Shown in pieces: positions 43,831 to 56,704 of a DNA stretch of 64,000 nt. Made by a program: the position numbers and the translations under genes. Each line of letters starts with the position of its first letter. Within the stretch, counting starts at the first letter, position 1. The DNA is from Malachius bipustulatus (lineage: Eukaryota > Arthropoda > Insecta > Coleoptera > Melyridae): assembly GCA_910589415.1 (NCBI GenBank), contig OU342639.1:20096268-20160267 (forward strand), read 5' to 3'. A model generated the notes under the pieces. The model had not been told where the DNA came from and made no database searches. It was given only the letters and a program-made list of their open reading frames with translations.

Positions 43831-46800
43831 TATGTAGACATAAGATTCATTGTATCTATGTTTAATTGATAATTTTGATTTATGTATTGCTGATTCGATG
43901 ATTTAAGTTAGTATTATGTAGAATTAATTTACAAATTAATTATAATTATTGAGGTTAAGTGGAGTAGCAATATTGCTAGACTTCGTCTCAATCCTGATTC
44001 ATGTGTTATATTAGTGATAACACTTAATAAAGGCACTTTATTATTATTATTATTATTACTATTATTATTATTATCCTGAACACACTGTATAGGTAGGTAG
44101 TAGAAATTTTGTAATTAAAAATCGATACAACTTCTAGGTTAATATTTTAATTGAAATAAATTACCCCTTGGTTCTTCTGCTTACCCCATGCTTTTGATAT
44201 GGTGTACCACTTGTATTGTATATCAATAAAGCAATTACCTCAAGTTCCGAATTGCCAAGTCAAGAGGAAGAGGAAGGCAATTACCTAACTAGGTAATCGT
44301 TATGATACCGGTCCTATATACGTCATGCTTCGAAATATTTAATAGGGAATGACATGTTAATGCGCCTGGAAATATTGGGAAGGAAACTCCAGCCACCTCT
44401 AATGTTTTCCTTTTAACTAGGTAGCTCTAATTTACTTGAGTGTATTCAGAACCATATAACAACATCAAAAACGTACCCTAAAGATTATATAATTATCTTG
44501 CAAGCATAAACTGTTTATCTGATAAAACATAAAATGTGGGTTTAGAGTTTTGACGTCTTGGAAGTCTCCAGATTTTTTCTGTCCAACTTTTTAAGGTGAG
44601 TTAATTCGTGCTTTTGATGTTTATATCTTGTTTTCCAGTTCACTCCGGCAATTTGCGTAGTAATAACTGTCGACATAATTGTTGAGATGTGTATTTTTTT
44701 AGGTCTTCTTTGAGTCGCCAGTCTTCAGTTATTTCTGCTAAACATTTCAAGTTAAATTAGCTTTTTGTCTTACAAACTGAATGTTAATATTCCCTTTTCC
44801 ATTTATTCCATAATAATATACGCTCTACTAAGGAATCAGATATACTTTTTATTCTAATTGCTTAGTTAGATCGGCAATATTTCTTTGGGTCATTATATAC
44901 ATCCGCGGCTCCTGCAGTTTCACTATGGCACCTATATAGGGGTGGAGGACATACCTATAGTAACACCAGGAAGGTATTAATTTGCTTTGCAAATGAAAGA
45001 TAAGCGAACGAAAGGGCATCAAAAGAAGATCTTCCTGAGTGCGGGCCTGTTTAGAACAGCGAAAATCACAATAAACATGCAAGGCAGAGTGTCAAGTGGA
45101 CGGCGGAAACTCGTAATATCAACACCAGAGCCGGTCTGGTAATATACGCAACATACATGGCATGTAAACGTAGTCGGAATATAATAGTGAGCGATGTCGC
45201 GTATTTTGGAATATAAATGCAAAATAAATGCAAAATTCAAAATAAAAACTGTGCTATTATTAACCTCGAAGATATTCCTTGCCCTGAAAGTGAAAAAAAA
45301 TAGAAATTCGACCGTAGTGCCAAAGAGGCCTTAGTGGTGACCTTGATATTAGTTTGCAATGGCTGTTTTTAGCTTCTTACCCACCCAGCACCCCTATTTC
45401 GCTCCTCGGTCCCGAAAAAATTGATGAAACGTAGGAGCCGCGGATGTATACAATTACCTTTCTTTGAAATAACGTTTAGGTCAATTTGGGTCAATTATGA
45501 AAAAACACCATCCGTAGTTAGCTTAATTCGTTAATTCGCGTAAAAGTCGTACGGCCCAAGACAATTCTCGAGTCCACGTTGAATTAAAATGAGGCTGTAA
45601 TTCGGGATTTTCCTTGATTCAACTGTAATAACGCACCAGGGCAGGAGTTGCGATGTTCCCCTGGTCTTCCCCAGGATAATAAAGTAAATAAGTTAATAAA
45701 AATAATAATAATAACACCGCTTCTCGAGAACTCGTTCCCCAAAAACTTCGCCAAAAATTTATTCTACCGCACCAATGTTGACGAAAGAAGTCTCTTCTTT
45801 CCTTCAGCCAGGCTCTGAGATAGGGCTCTACAAGGATCTCTTTCTCTCTAGGTATCTCTTTTTAGTTTTGTAGTATTCCTCTCAAAAAAGGTGCAGAAAA
45901 ACTTGAGTCGTATTTTTGTAACAGATAAATAAATAAAACCCCAATCACTCTCTTTCTCTCTCTCTCAAAACAAACTTAAATATGACACGGGTATATTAAT
46001 AGGAATTACTCTTCTATATATTTTCTGACTTTAGCTTTGCGTATCACCGCACTTCCGCCCTTCCTCGACTCTCATACCTCGGGTCCGCCCTAACGAGCGT
46101 ACTTTCAACCGATCCTCGCATCTCAGTCAACCGTTCCTGCTAACCCAGATTCCTTTGACTTGTGCGTATTTAGAAAATATTGACATAATCCAGGTGAAAA
46201 AGTGAATTCTGCGAACTTCAGTAATAAATATAAAACGATAAGATAATTTTTATTAAAAAAAATACGAATCAAACGAAAACAAATATCAAAAATGATAACT
46301 ACAAGAGCAAGGGTGCCTACTTGACAGGATGACGGGAGAAGGGAGGTATTTTCAAACTATGTCGATTTACATAGATGACTGCATCACTGATAACATCACT
46401 GATAACGGATCTGATAGAGGAATTTATTCACAGGAATTAGATCTACAAATAAAGTGTATCACTCGAAATACAGACCAGCATCTTTCAGGGTAAGTTCAGC
46501 ATAGTGCGACTAAATCCTTCATAAAGAGTGTGTATACTTGTAGGGTCAAAAAGTGCAAATCTTAACAGATAATAGAACTATGATGTGGCTTCAGGGTGGC
46601 ATTTATACGAAGATAAAATTCACAAATATCCTGAATAAACTAGCCCAAACAACACAAAATAGGTAGTCCAGGAAACCTGATAACGGTTCTCTGATCAATA
46701 AGAACCTAAAAATAAGCCTTCAAATTAGACTTGAACCAAAATATGCTTCTAAGCCAAGTTCTGGCGTAAGATGGAATGCTGCCAAGGCAAATCATCTAAT

Positions 46801-47873
46801 ACCAGCCTACATATAGGAAACAGAAGAATTCAATTTATTGATTAAGTACGTCCCGTCCCACCAGCATTAACTGTAGACTTTCAATTGTGCATTCTTAGCC
46901 AGTCTTATTTACTAAGTATATATTTACAACCTGACTTGGTATAGGAATGCAGGAATGATCCTTGTAGGTTCTCCTAGTATAAAAGGAATGGGCATGAGTG
47001 CAAGTGAATCTGTACCTCTGTTAAAAGGTTGGTGGATGAGGTCGCTATAGATACGGTAAAGCTTGTTAATTATTCCTAAGAATACAGGGGGAGCCTCAGC
47101 TTTTTCTCATTGATTTAAAAGCATCCCCACCGCCCCTTCCGAGTTACCTAAAATCGGTATGTGGGCAGCTGAAGTTGGGTTTTTACCATTATGATATTAC
47201 CACACCCTCTCATACAGTGAAAGAACGGGATCAGTAAATTTATTAAATTCAAGGAAATTTCTTGATTTGCAGTTGTTTATTTTCATGTTTATAAAAAAGT
47301 CTTTGGCATAAAGAGAATTAGGTAATCATTAAATTACTGCGGTCTCTTTTCAAAGAGCTTCACCGAAAATTAATTTAAATTGTGGGTAGAAAATAAGTAT
47401 TTTTAATATATCTTCTTTTTAAATATGCTTGTTTTTGTTGGAATCTCAATAATAATTTTAGAAAGTACTAGTTATTAAATATTCAAATCCACAAACAAGA
47501 CAAGAATAAGAGAAATTGTAAACCTAACGGCTTTTAGCATCTCCTTATCCAATACAGGAACGCTATGGAGATCTCGTTTATCTCAAAAGATTAGAGTTGA
47601 AAGAAAAGTTAAATGGAAAGCGAAAGGGGAGAAAAGTTGGGCTTTGATAAGTTTTTCTGGTAGTATAAACTGTTTTTCTAATTTCCTTTGATAAGAAACT
47701 ACGGATCAGCTTCGTCTGTCAGTTTGTAGTGAAATGTTCTGCTTTTAATTTGTAAGGACATTGTTGTTTTAATTGTCGTGTGCTACGATTTTACATGCTA
47801 GATTCAACAATAAATTAATTTTAGACTTAACTTTATAGTTACTTGCTTATTCTTATTTTTTTATTATTCTATG
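43831..47873. other. Long stretch without recognised genes; microsatellites
   Basis: A (TTA)n microsatellite lies at about 44038-44074. A short (TAA)n lies near 45701-45714, and a (CT)n near 45950-45966. Minus frames at 44849-45240 and broken plus frames around 46330-46900 are unassigned. The phrase ATCACTGATAAC repeats at 46383-46408. Confidence 0.45.
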
Positions 47874-48176
47874 TATACAGGGTGTCCCATGCAGCTCATT
47901 CGAAGCGGTTTCTGTAGGCCAAACTGCCAAACTGTAAAAACAAATCTTATTTTCTCTTCTCAGACAATCTAAAAATGCAATAACATGAGCATTCCATTAA
48001 AAAAAAAACATAACTTTAATATGCCACTAGCATATGGGATACTCTGTATAGTCCAAAATAATTTTAAATAATGGCCATTGTGATTCTGCACCTACTTGAA
48101 TTTTCAAAAAATTTCTTGAAAAAATCCATCGTTTGGCCAACAGAGACCGCTTCGAATGACCTGGGACACCCTGTAT
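47874..48176. repeat. Short repeat with TATACAGGGTGTCCCAT ends
   Basis: Terminal inverted repeats of about 45 bp: 47874-47926 against 48129-48176 (CATTCGAAGCGGT, TGGCCAAAC). The left interior carries a piece of the 48296-type arm (CAGACAATCTAAAAATGC). The right half recurs at 33826-33941. Confidence 0.75.
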
Positions 48177-48295
48177 TTAAACAATATAAAAGTTTAAAAA
48201 ATCAAGGAAACCAAAAACTTGTCACATTCAAAAATTTCACACTTTTATACAAACATTTTTCACATGACGTCATATTGCTTATCCTATGTTTTTTG

Positions 48296-49865
48296 TATAC
48301 AGGGTGGGCCACGGTATACGAAACGGAAGATTATGGCCGTGTCTCTGAATTTTAGGATCTTTTTATTTTTGGAGTGGATAGAGACCCGGCAGAGGTACGC
48401 TTTAAAATTATATTCATAATGTACAGGGTGTCCCAAAAGCATGAAACATATCAAAGTTATGTTTTTTTAAATGGAATGCTCCTATGTTATTGCATTTTTA
48501 GATTGTCTGAGAAGAGAAAATAAGATTGGCTTTTACAGTTGGTGTTTAAATTCAGAAGTTTTTGAGTTATAAACAAGTGAAAATCGTCATTTTTCAAGTT
48601 CAAGGCCCTGTACAACGAAAACGGCTGAAGATAGAGAAAAACGGCTTACATGTCCCTATTTTAACTTTTTATGTACTATCCTATGGTGTTTCGTGCAAAT
48701 TGAGCAACAACGAAGGACCAGCGTACTGCTTTTGAACTAAAGTAATTAGTTTAAACGAAACAATTTATTGAAAACAATTATAACTACATTCATTGATATT
48801 TAAAAATGATTAACAATTCTTCCTTCTTCTTTGAATAAGTGTCTACGATTATCCCGAAGATATCTTTGTGACTCTCTCAATCTAAAGGAAAAAGAGTTTG
48901 ATTAAGAAGGAGTGATAATAATGATAGGAGAAAGAGATGACTAACATTGCCCTGGCTGGATGATGGAGGTTATTCCAGACACGTGGCGTCGATCTTCTCG
49001 TTCCGTGCTTAATGTGGTCGATCAACTATCGTTCTTCTAGGGACGATCTTGATACAATCAGCAGCCAAACAATTCAAACAAAACACTAGGGATCTCACAA
49101 CTGACTTCGTTTCAAGTTTCAACAACAATTTCAATCAACAAAGGTAGGTACTACCATGTGAAAGTACCACCAGTTCTGCAATCTCATCTCGGTCTGTATG
49201 CTGTATTCAGCACGCAGTGCGCAGTTCTTCCCATGCTACCCCTCGATGTCTTCCGCTTCACCCTGGCGCGCTGACATCTCTAGGGAAGGGATTAAGGGTT
49301 TCGAGTGGAGGACAAGGTAGGCAACCAGAGAATCACAAACATCGAGTTGCGGACGATACACTATGGTATAGAAACATTTGTGCTTTCTTTGATTTTTTTA
49401 TTTGGCGACGCGTGGAGAAATCTCAGAATTTTTCAAATTTTTTATCACCCTGTATAAACATTTCATCTACATCGTAGGATAGTACATGAAAAGTTAAAAT
49501 AGGGACATCTAAGCCGTTTTTCTCTATCTTCAGCCGTTTTCGTTGTACAGGGCCATGAACTTGAAAAATGACGATTTTCACTTGTTTATAACTCAAAAAC
49601 TTCTGAATTTAAGCACCAACAACTGTAAAAGCCACTCTTATTTTCTCTTTTCAGACAATCTAAAAATGCAATAACATAGGAGCATTCCATTTAAAAAAAC
49701 ATAACTTTGATATGTTTTATGCTTTTGGGATACCCTGTACATTATGAATATAATTTTAAAACGTACCTCTGCCGGGTCTCTATCCACTCCAAAAATAAAA
49801 AGATCCTAAAATCCAGAGACACGGTCATAATCTTCCGTTTCGTATACCGTGTCCCACCCTGTATA
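48296..49865. repeat. Foldback, sister of 25937-26819, carrying a solo LTR
   Basis: The same arms and ends as the 25937 element (TATACAGGGTGGGCCACGG ... CACCCTGTATA), with the central spacer in the opposite orientation. It is longer by about 680 bp because of the insertion at 48687-49360. Without it the two copies are nearly equal in length. Confidence 0.88.
48687..49360. mobile_element. Solo LTR, 674 bp, 6-bp target duplication
   Basis: It begins TGTTTCGTGC and ends CGATACA, TG...CA with short inverted ends (TGTTTCG versus TGTATCG). CTATGG flanks both sides (48681-48686 and 49361-49366). The sister foldback has the uninterrupted site: CTATACCATAGGATAG at 26428-26443, its reverse complement with a single CTATGG. 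That empty site proves the insertion boundaries. No internal retroelement sequence remains. Superfamily not determinable. Confidence 0.8.
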
Positions 49866-52119
49866 TTTAGTGAAAAAGTTGATCGTTTTCTTTTTAATGT
49901 ATAAAAAAATATATTCGAATGTAACGGATTTTTAGTTTCCTTGTTTTTTAAATGCCGAATGACATGAAAAACAATATGGCGGCTATAAGAACAACAAAAG
50001 CTTCTAAATAAGAAATCTTGATTTTTCAGTTTTCAGGATATTTCAGCAATAGCTTAAGTTATCTCAAATTTTGTTTCAGATTCCTAATAAATATGGAATT
50101 TTGAAACTTTTCTATAAATTAACCTACCCTGAATCTCCGCTACATCTCAAGATTTCAGTTATGGGAGCTATAAAAGCAAACGATTTGCATTATTTGCTCC
50201 AGTAAAAATTATTCCAGAAAGTTGCAGACTTTGACAGTTTCAATAAGCAGTAGGTAAAGATATTTTAACGTATTTTTTAGTAAAGTTTTTTTTGTACAAT
50301 TTCCACAGTAAAGTTCACGGAAAATTAACCTGGACATACGTCATATTCGTAAATGTAAAAGTGAGATGGTCTCTAATTTCGTGACGAAACTAGATCAAGT
50401 TGAAAACTTCAAGCTGGAAAACAACCACTATAAAATTCATAAGTACGCAGAGTTGTTATTTTACTTTAATGAAATCCTCCATGGCATTCCCGGAAATGCA
50501 GATCTTGGAACAATGGAAAGTTTTCCCTTTGCTTTTTCACTCGTATAGCTAAAGGACAATAGGTAGCCTAAATATTCAAAGCACCACAATAAAACAAAAA
50601 TTGTCCCATAATATATATTTTAAAGCGTTTGTTTTCTTTTAATCTGAATATAATGCGTGTTTCAAAAATTACGGTAAACTTCTTCATTTTAAAACTTTCC
50701 CAAGTATTCAACATTAAATCATTTAAAGGGGGTAAACCGTGTTGAAGTAAATAATTAAATTGAATATAAACCTCAATCAAAACAGAATGGAAGAGAGCAA
50801 AAAAGTACAGAAGTCTATGTGAACGCATGCTCATTACATTTTAGTCTTGGGAAAAACCTGCTAAAATACTGTAAACAATAAAAGATGAGTTTCGATATTC
50901 CCGCAGTCTCAGAGAGCTTCTTTGATGTAACACATTTTGACAAGGTTATAGATTTACATCTTCCTGCACTTCTTATCTATCCCAAAGGCTTACGAGGCTT
51001 TTCTGGGTATTGCAGTTGCAGGTGTTAGGCTGCTGATGTGATGTGACCAAGAGATATGTAACTATGTTATTTATTTTCTTTTTCTTTCTTTATTCATTCA
51101 GAGTTTGCCTTTCAGCATAGAACATGTCTGCAACATCTACTAGAGAACATTAACAATAAGAAAACATAAAAAGGTATAATGAATATAATATACCTAACAT
51201 CAATAATTTGAGTGTAAATATAAAATCTCAACACATAAAATATATAAATGGGCGTCTACAAATTATTTATCACGATCATATCACTAATATTCTATAATGA
51301 GTACAGTTATAATCGTTAGAAAAATTTTATCCTCTGAAAAATCTATAGTGTCTTGAAATAAGTCCTGTATCCTGTAATAAGCCTCCTCTATCAACACTTT
51401 TTTCAAGATGCGTTCAAAACATTCATCTCCAAGACATTTCATCTTTTCTGGAGATGTTAGCTTCTTTGGTGTTCAAAAATGAGGTAGTGTGGTAGTGTGG
51501 ACGCATTAATTATAAAAAGAAGAGTGAACTATGTTACTGGTTTTGGAAAAAAATAATGAAATGCAATGGGCGACTTACCTGCTCCTGTGATCTACGTGTG
51601 AATTTCTGGCCTAGTTAGTTTCACCTGGGGTTTGCAGCCCTTCGGCTGTAAATCGATGCAATTGATTATTGATGAACAGAGCGAGCTTCACTACATAATT
51701 GCTTTGAAACGTCAAGGGAATACATATTCGAATAAGGGAACTGAAATAGTTGCATAAGGCCTACGCCATAGGCCACCAGAAAGAAGTTTGATAAATGTTT
51801 ACCTTTCGACGGTTGATAGGTAATAATTGTTGACAGGTTCTCGACGAAACTTACTCAGGGAATCCTACAGATATTTGTAAAATAGTATAAGACCTAATAA
51901 TGAACAAAATTCTCCATAACAAATTTTTAATAAATAAAGAAATAAATTATTAACTAAGGTAATTTTAAAACATAATGGAAAAAATAATATTCTTTTTATA
52001 TAATAACCAGTTGCACATTTCATTTGTGCTCTATTTACATAGTAGATAATTATTAGAGATCTATATTGGGCTCCTAATTCATTTTTTAGCCTTAACCGTA
52101 ATCACTTACTTCTTCTTCT
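49866..52119. other. Mostly unassigned; may hold host exons
   Basis: AT-rich DNA upstream of the host-gene exon at 53437. Apart from the candidate exon at 50315-50542, no frame is convincing. A tandem pair GTAGTGTGGTAGTGTGG lies near 51482-51502. Confidence 0.35.
50315..50542 (+). CDS. Possible host exon, function unknown
   Basis: 76 open codons with protein-like composition: KYAELLFYFNEILHGIPGNA, then DLGTMESFPFAFSL. A pyrimidine-rich acceptor region (TTTTTTTTGTACAATTTCCACAG, or the AG five bases later) lies just upstream. The frame ends at GTATAG, usable as a weak donor. It is on the same strand as the exon pair at 53437 and 57931. Joining its phase-0 end directly to 53437 would break the frame, so an unseen intervening exon would be required. 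Confidence 0.25.
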
Positions 52120-52399
52120 TATTCTTTCATTTGTTCCTGTATGAGATGGGCTGTCATCATTGCTATCTTCACTTTATTCAATGCTGCTATGAGAAGTCCA
52201 ATGAGCTACTGATAAACCGCTCTCTCAGATTTATAACCATAACTGTTTTCTTCTTCCTATTACTCCGTCTTCCCTCTATCTCACCCTGAATAATTATTGT
52301 TCTCAACAGCTCATATTGATCCCCTCTCCTAATAATATATCCTAAATATTGTAATTTTCTAGTAGTAGTAGTATGGTGGGTTGGGGTGGTGCACCCCAA
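52120..52399 (-). pseudogene. RTE-like LINE ORF2 C-terminus
   Basis: The minus frame reads TTRKLQYLGYIIRRGDQYEL, then LRTIIIQGEIEGRRS. In a shifted frame further down it reads LFRAALNKVKIAMMTAHLIQ. These are the conserved last segments of RTE-type ORF2 (RKLxYLGHxxR...YELLxxIxQGKIEGxR ... W.. LFRAAxxKVxIAxMxA). The expected Trp of the linker is lost and frameshifts occur. Dead. Confidence 0.8.
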
Positions 52400-52438
52400 G
52401 CGACTAGGCCACCGAGGGTGAGAACCATGGTGAAACTC

Positions 52439-53197
52439 CTACTCGAACCTCCCCGACCTTTTAATAAAGGCCAGAAGGTTGTTGTATGAGAGGAGTTTCA
52501 TTTCTTCCTCTTGTAGCTCCTCAGACCCAAAGATGTTGAGCCTGAGGTTGCTATATACCTCGCATACGCCTACATAATGGTGGGAGTCCTCGTCATCCAT
52601 TCCGCATTTAGGGCAGATCGGGTCCCGAGTGACCCCCATCACTTGTAGGTGTCTGTTCAGACTGCTGTGACCGGTGAGAACTCACAGAACTAGTAGTCTG
52701 AGTTCTTTCCGGTTCATTCCGGACATGCTGGTTCATCCGTTTCCGATCGGACCGGCCAGGAACAGCCTGGCCTGTCTGCAGCCTGGTGCTGTTTCCCAGT
52801 GGTTCTCTAAACCCTTGCGAGTCCATTCTTTCATAGATTCTTTGAGAAGATTTTTGGTCAGACCCAGGACGGGCTCTGGTCCACAAAAGGTTTCCCTGGT
52901 CCCGAGCTTCGCGTTTGTAATTTTCTAACCTTTATACATATTCCTGATGATTTCAGAATCCTTTCCCATCAATCCTAATACTTCCTCATTTGTTCTACTT
53001 TGCGACCAAGCAATTTTATGCATTCTTCGTGAAGCCTTTTCCTTCCCCCTCCTGTGGCACTCCCTACCCTTACTCTTACCAAGTAGCTTATTGTCTCGAA
53101 ATATAAACAAAAGCTCACTTACCTTGACCAGAAGGAGGTGGCCATTGATAGATCTCAATAAACCGTTTTCAAATTTTTCAAAAGATAACTTAACCAT
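52439..53197 (-). pseudogene. R1/I-like LINE RNase H and C-terminal relic
   Basis: Read minus, a frame near 52900-52800 gives TFCGPEPVLGLTKNLLKE-like sequence. Then GHSSLNRHLQVMGVTRDPIC is followed by PKCGMDDEDSHHYVGVCEVY (52640-52530) and LRLNIFGSEEL. GHxxLNxHLxxMG...CxxCG..DE...H..C is the C-terminal zinc-finger-like end that follows RNase H in R1/I-group LINEs. At least one frameshift lies near 52640. It abuts the RTE-like fragment, so two LINE 3' ends lie in tandem on this strand. Confidence 0.75.
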
Positions 53198-53436
53198 CTT
53201 GGCCTGTCGAAGCAGGACATGCCAGATTTAAAATGTCCCACCCAAGTATCAAAACCCAAAAATGTATGTATGTTCATGTCTAGGCATCTTTGATTAAATG
53301 AGTACATTGAGTGCGAATAACGCCTCCCTTGTTCCTAGTTTATTGCTTACTTACTGTTACTTACTGTTACTTACTTACAACGTAATAATCACTTACTTAC
53401 GTTGTTTTTAAATATACAATTTGAGTTTTTTTTCAG

Positions 53437-53573
53437 TGCTATGGCCGAAGGTATTCCAGCAGATAACCCTCATCTAGTTCTTCTATTTTTTATGTCACAA
53501 TTGTTTCTTCGCGAACTCACCAAGTGCCACCGACTAGTTCAAATAATCCCAATGGACATGTCTGGTTATTATG
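53437..53573 (+). CDS. Host-gene internal exon, unidentified protein
   Basis: TTTTTTTTCAG acceptor (ends 53436) and a perfect ATG|GTAAGT donor. Only one frame is open, and it begins with the last base of a split codon: AMAEGIPADNPHLVLLFFMS, then QLFLRELTKCHRLVQIIPMD, then MSGYY, leaving one base (G). The hydrophobic helix LVLLFFMSQLFLREL looks like a buried helix in a helical-repeat protein. The leftover G joins the AT of the exon at 57931 to give an Asp codon and keeps the frame open. I do not recognise the family. The gene extends beyond both exons. Confidence 0.65.
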
Positions 53574-55071
53574 GTAAGTCTTCAATATAGTTCATTCACT
53601 GCTAATGTACAGGGTGTTAATATGAATATGTTACAACGTTCTCATTCTAGTCGTATAGATTAGTTTCCGCTAATCCACTTAATAAGCCATTCTTGATATT
53701 TATTTTTACAATAAACAACCAAGAAGGAACAAACATTGAAGGAATACTCTAGGTTTCCGTCTGACTCTATTGAGAATACTCCTGGCATGACCAGAAGAAA
53801 GCCAAGAGGCATTAACAATTCTTTGTTCTAAACTCAGTCAAAGCAAATACTCTAGACTTAATAGAGTATTTCGTCCAAGTTGAAGTGACAGCCAGACACA
53901 GCAAAAACACGTAAGTAAGTGAGCTTGAACTCTGCACTTGAGAGAGAAGCGTCACTCTCTTTTTCTCTCACTTGCAGAGTGCATGCTCACATGTAAAGTG
54001 CATTCTCGCCTCGTGTCTTTGTCGTGTATCACCTTGTGTCTATCACCTTAACTTGGACAATGTATATTTCCATAAACTCTCTCGAATACCACCGGCCTTT
54101 GCTACAAAATACATTTCTCCGCCACGTACCTAAATGTGGAGTCAAGTCAGATGATGTCGTAGACGTAAAAGGATATGACCTGCGTTTACTCTTTCAACCC
54201 AAAATTCTTCCAAAATTAAAATTATACTTACATAATTATTCCCGGGCAGAAGTGGAAACGCTAGAAACTGTATGAGAGTATGAACTACATCATAAAACGA
54301 TCGCCTATTGTTGAATCCATTCTAGAACTGTATATTTTTTATGAGTATAGGACGAGTTTTAGAAAGAGAACTTTGGAGCCAACTTGGTCTCTGTACATAT
54401 TACCTTCGATATGTGCAGGATTTGTTTTTTTCGCAAAACTATGGACTATGCTGATCAGAAGAAATTCCCATGAGACGAAGAATACCAAAAATCGTTTCAG
54501 CACCCCAAGGCAGCCTTCATATTAATGCCCATCCAATTGTGAGTTTTCTCTTTCTAGAAGGATGGTTCATTCTGCATGTACCAACGCACGAACATGCTAG
54601 CCAAGAAAGGCTTATCAGATACTTAAGGAAGATCTTATCACACCTAAAGCAACTCTGTTACAGAGATTCTTGGGAGCAAGGACGGAGTCATGGTAGTGAA
54701 GGTGGGGTATGTTGTGAAACCAGGGACTCAACAGAGGCCAGTATGCCTACATTTCTACCACTTTTTTAGAAAGAATGTCGAAGATAAAATGGATCTCTGA
54801 GATACGCCGGCATTGATAGAAAAGGTCTCAGAAAGAACTCCATCTACGGCTACCTATAAGGAGCGATCTCTGAGATAACTCACAAGCCACAAGCAGAACT
54901 TCTCGGGCATACTGTGAGCTGGTAGTTTTGCCAACAATCCCCCGTGTCAGACACAGTTTTCTTACGTAGGTAAGGAGGTCACCAGTTGATCTCTGTTAGC
55001 GGATGCCGCACTGGCGGTTGCTGATTTTCGTTTAGAAAGTACTTTAAAGTACTTTAGCTTTGTCTATAATC
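53574..55071 (+). other. Intron, 5' portion
   Basis: Within the proposed 4.36-kb intron (53574-57930). It contains a lone TACAGGGTG-type transposon end at 53609. Open frames at 54024-54769 (for example TFLRHVPKCGVKSDDVVDV) fit no family I know and may be relic coding DNA. Confidence 0.4.
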
Positions 55072-55990
55072 TTAGATATAAACGAGAGCAGTGCCACTGA
55101 TCGGTAGTTGTTTGGTGTGGTCTTTTTTTGCCTTTATTGGGAATAGGCTGCACTCGCACGCATTTCCAGCATGAAGTAAATATTCCTTTTTTATAAGACA
55201 TGTTGAAGAGTCGATAGAAAACAGGTGACCGCTCGGTCGTGCAATTTTTAAGTACGATAACCGGTACGTCATATCGGGACCAGGAACTTTGTTTGGTGGC
55301 AAGGCTAACATAATGCGCTTTATGACACGCTGTTGTAAAACAATTTCTGAGATTTTAGATTATACGGAAGGGACACATAGCGGGGTTCTTCCCTGAAAAC
55401 CGACGGAAAAGTATAATGAAAATAATTTCACCAGCAGGTTGACTTTCTCAGAAGCCGTCGATGCAATAGTCCCGTCTATCAGCGTAAGTTGTTGAATGGT
55501 GGATTTGGTGAAATTCTGGCTAACTGTCTTAGTGAACGACCAAAAGATTTCGAACCATTAGGGCAGGAGAGAAGCTTATTCCTAATTTTTTGGTTATGAG
55601 CTTCCTTGGTTTGGTCTATTATTTCTTGAACATCCAACTCTTTGTGATCTTACAGTCTTTTTCTTTTGGTTTTCCTCTTTTGTCAATTGTATTTCCCAAT
55701 TTGTCACATTATTTTTGCATCTGTTTCGATCACGAATGAAATTGTAGTGATTTATGCCGTCGGGGCTCTCGCCACTGGCGAAAAGCCAGTTGTTTGAATG
55801 TGACAGCATCTTGAGGGCCTTTTTTAAGAAATGTAGGCTTCCATTCCAGTTAAGATTATTTGAGCAACTTCCCTAGTACAAACAGATGGAGGTCATCAGA
55901 GCAGAAACTAACGCCCGCCATTGAAAAGTTCGATAGATTTCCGTTCAAATAGCTGATAGCAAAATCTTCACCTTCACGTCTTTCTTCATC
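55072..55990 (-). pseudogene. Jockey/CR1-like LINE ORF2 relic within the intron
   Basis: Minus-strand segments in order: NHYNFIRDRNRCKNN (about 55750, the linker before RT), then a KNPAMCPFRI-like stretch, then LALPPNKVPGPD (55310). Frame-shifted RT sequence with a CSLFPIKAKKDHTKQLPISG-type segment (PIPKKG...NNYRPIS in intact relatives) follows, ending at 55072. The DNA matches the plus-strand relic at 33060-33345. It lies antisense to the host exons and downstream (in its own direction) of the ORF1 relic at 56698-57665. The two are probably one element interrupted by decay. Confidence 0.7.
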
Positions 55991-56661
55991 AATTAGAATG
56001 TCTAAGCCAGTTTATGTTTCCAAGATGTCTATCTCGACTTTAGGATAATTTATCTGTATGAAATCAACAGCCTTTGTCAGGGACTAAAATAGTGCATTTC
56101 GCTTGGTGGCCGGTATAAGGAAAAGATTCTCGTAGTTACTGGCACCGCGATATATAGAAATAAAACTATGAATGATAGCTTGAAATCCGGATTCAATACT
56201 AGGCTAAGGGTAATGGGTAGAGGTGTAAAAGGAAGGGTTATGCACCAAAAGCGTCTTCAAGGCCGTTTTCGCCAATCTTCACCGCTGTACCACGTAGCCC
56301 CCTTAAGGTTACTTGCCTAAGATTAGTGTGAATTTTAGGTTACCATATTGATATTATCGCCCTGTTTAATTACTACTTATCTGTAAGATCTCAATTTAGT
56401 TGCAAGCGAATATGTAACTCATTTATACTTGTACTTGTATCTGGATTGTAGTAATTTATAAATGTCTCTTCATTTTAAATAAGTTGGTATAATTACAATT
56501 TAAATTAAGCCTTATCAGACTCAGATTCTCGCTATGATTATAGTTTATTCATAAAGGCTGGCACACACGGTCAGTGTTGCATGCAGCATGCGCAAACTAA
56601 AGTTGTAAGATTTATAGCTGCGTTTGTGGTACAAGTCGTTGAAGCTAATACAGTCCCGTTA

Positions 56662-56704
56662 CTATAGGAAGCGAAGTTCTTACTGCGCAGAAAGGTTGGT
56701 TACA
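56662..56704. repeat. TTATAGGAAGG-family MITE end within LINE
   Basis: CTATAGGAAGCGAAGTTCTT then ACTGCGCAGAAAGG matches the end of the 29830 copy. It replaces the zinc-knuckle part of the LINE ORF1 immediately to its right. The other MITE end was not found. Confidence 0.55.

Noticed and set aside
49217..49477. 86-codon frame MRSSSHATPRC...
   Set aside because: It crosses from the solo LTR into the foldback, so it cannot be a conserved gene.
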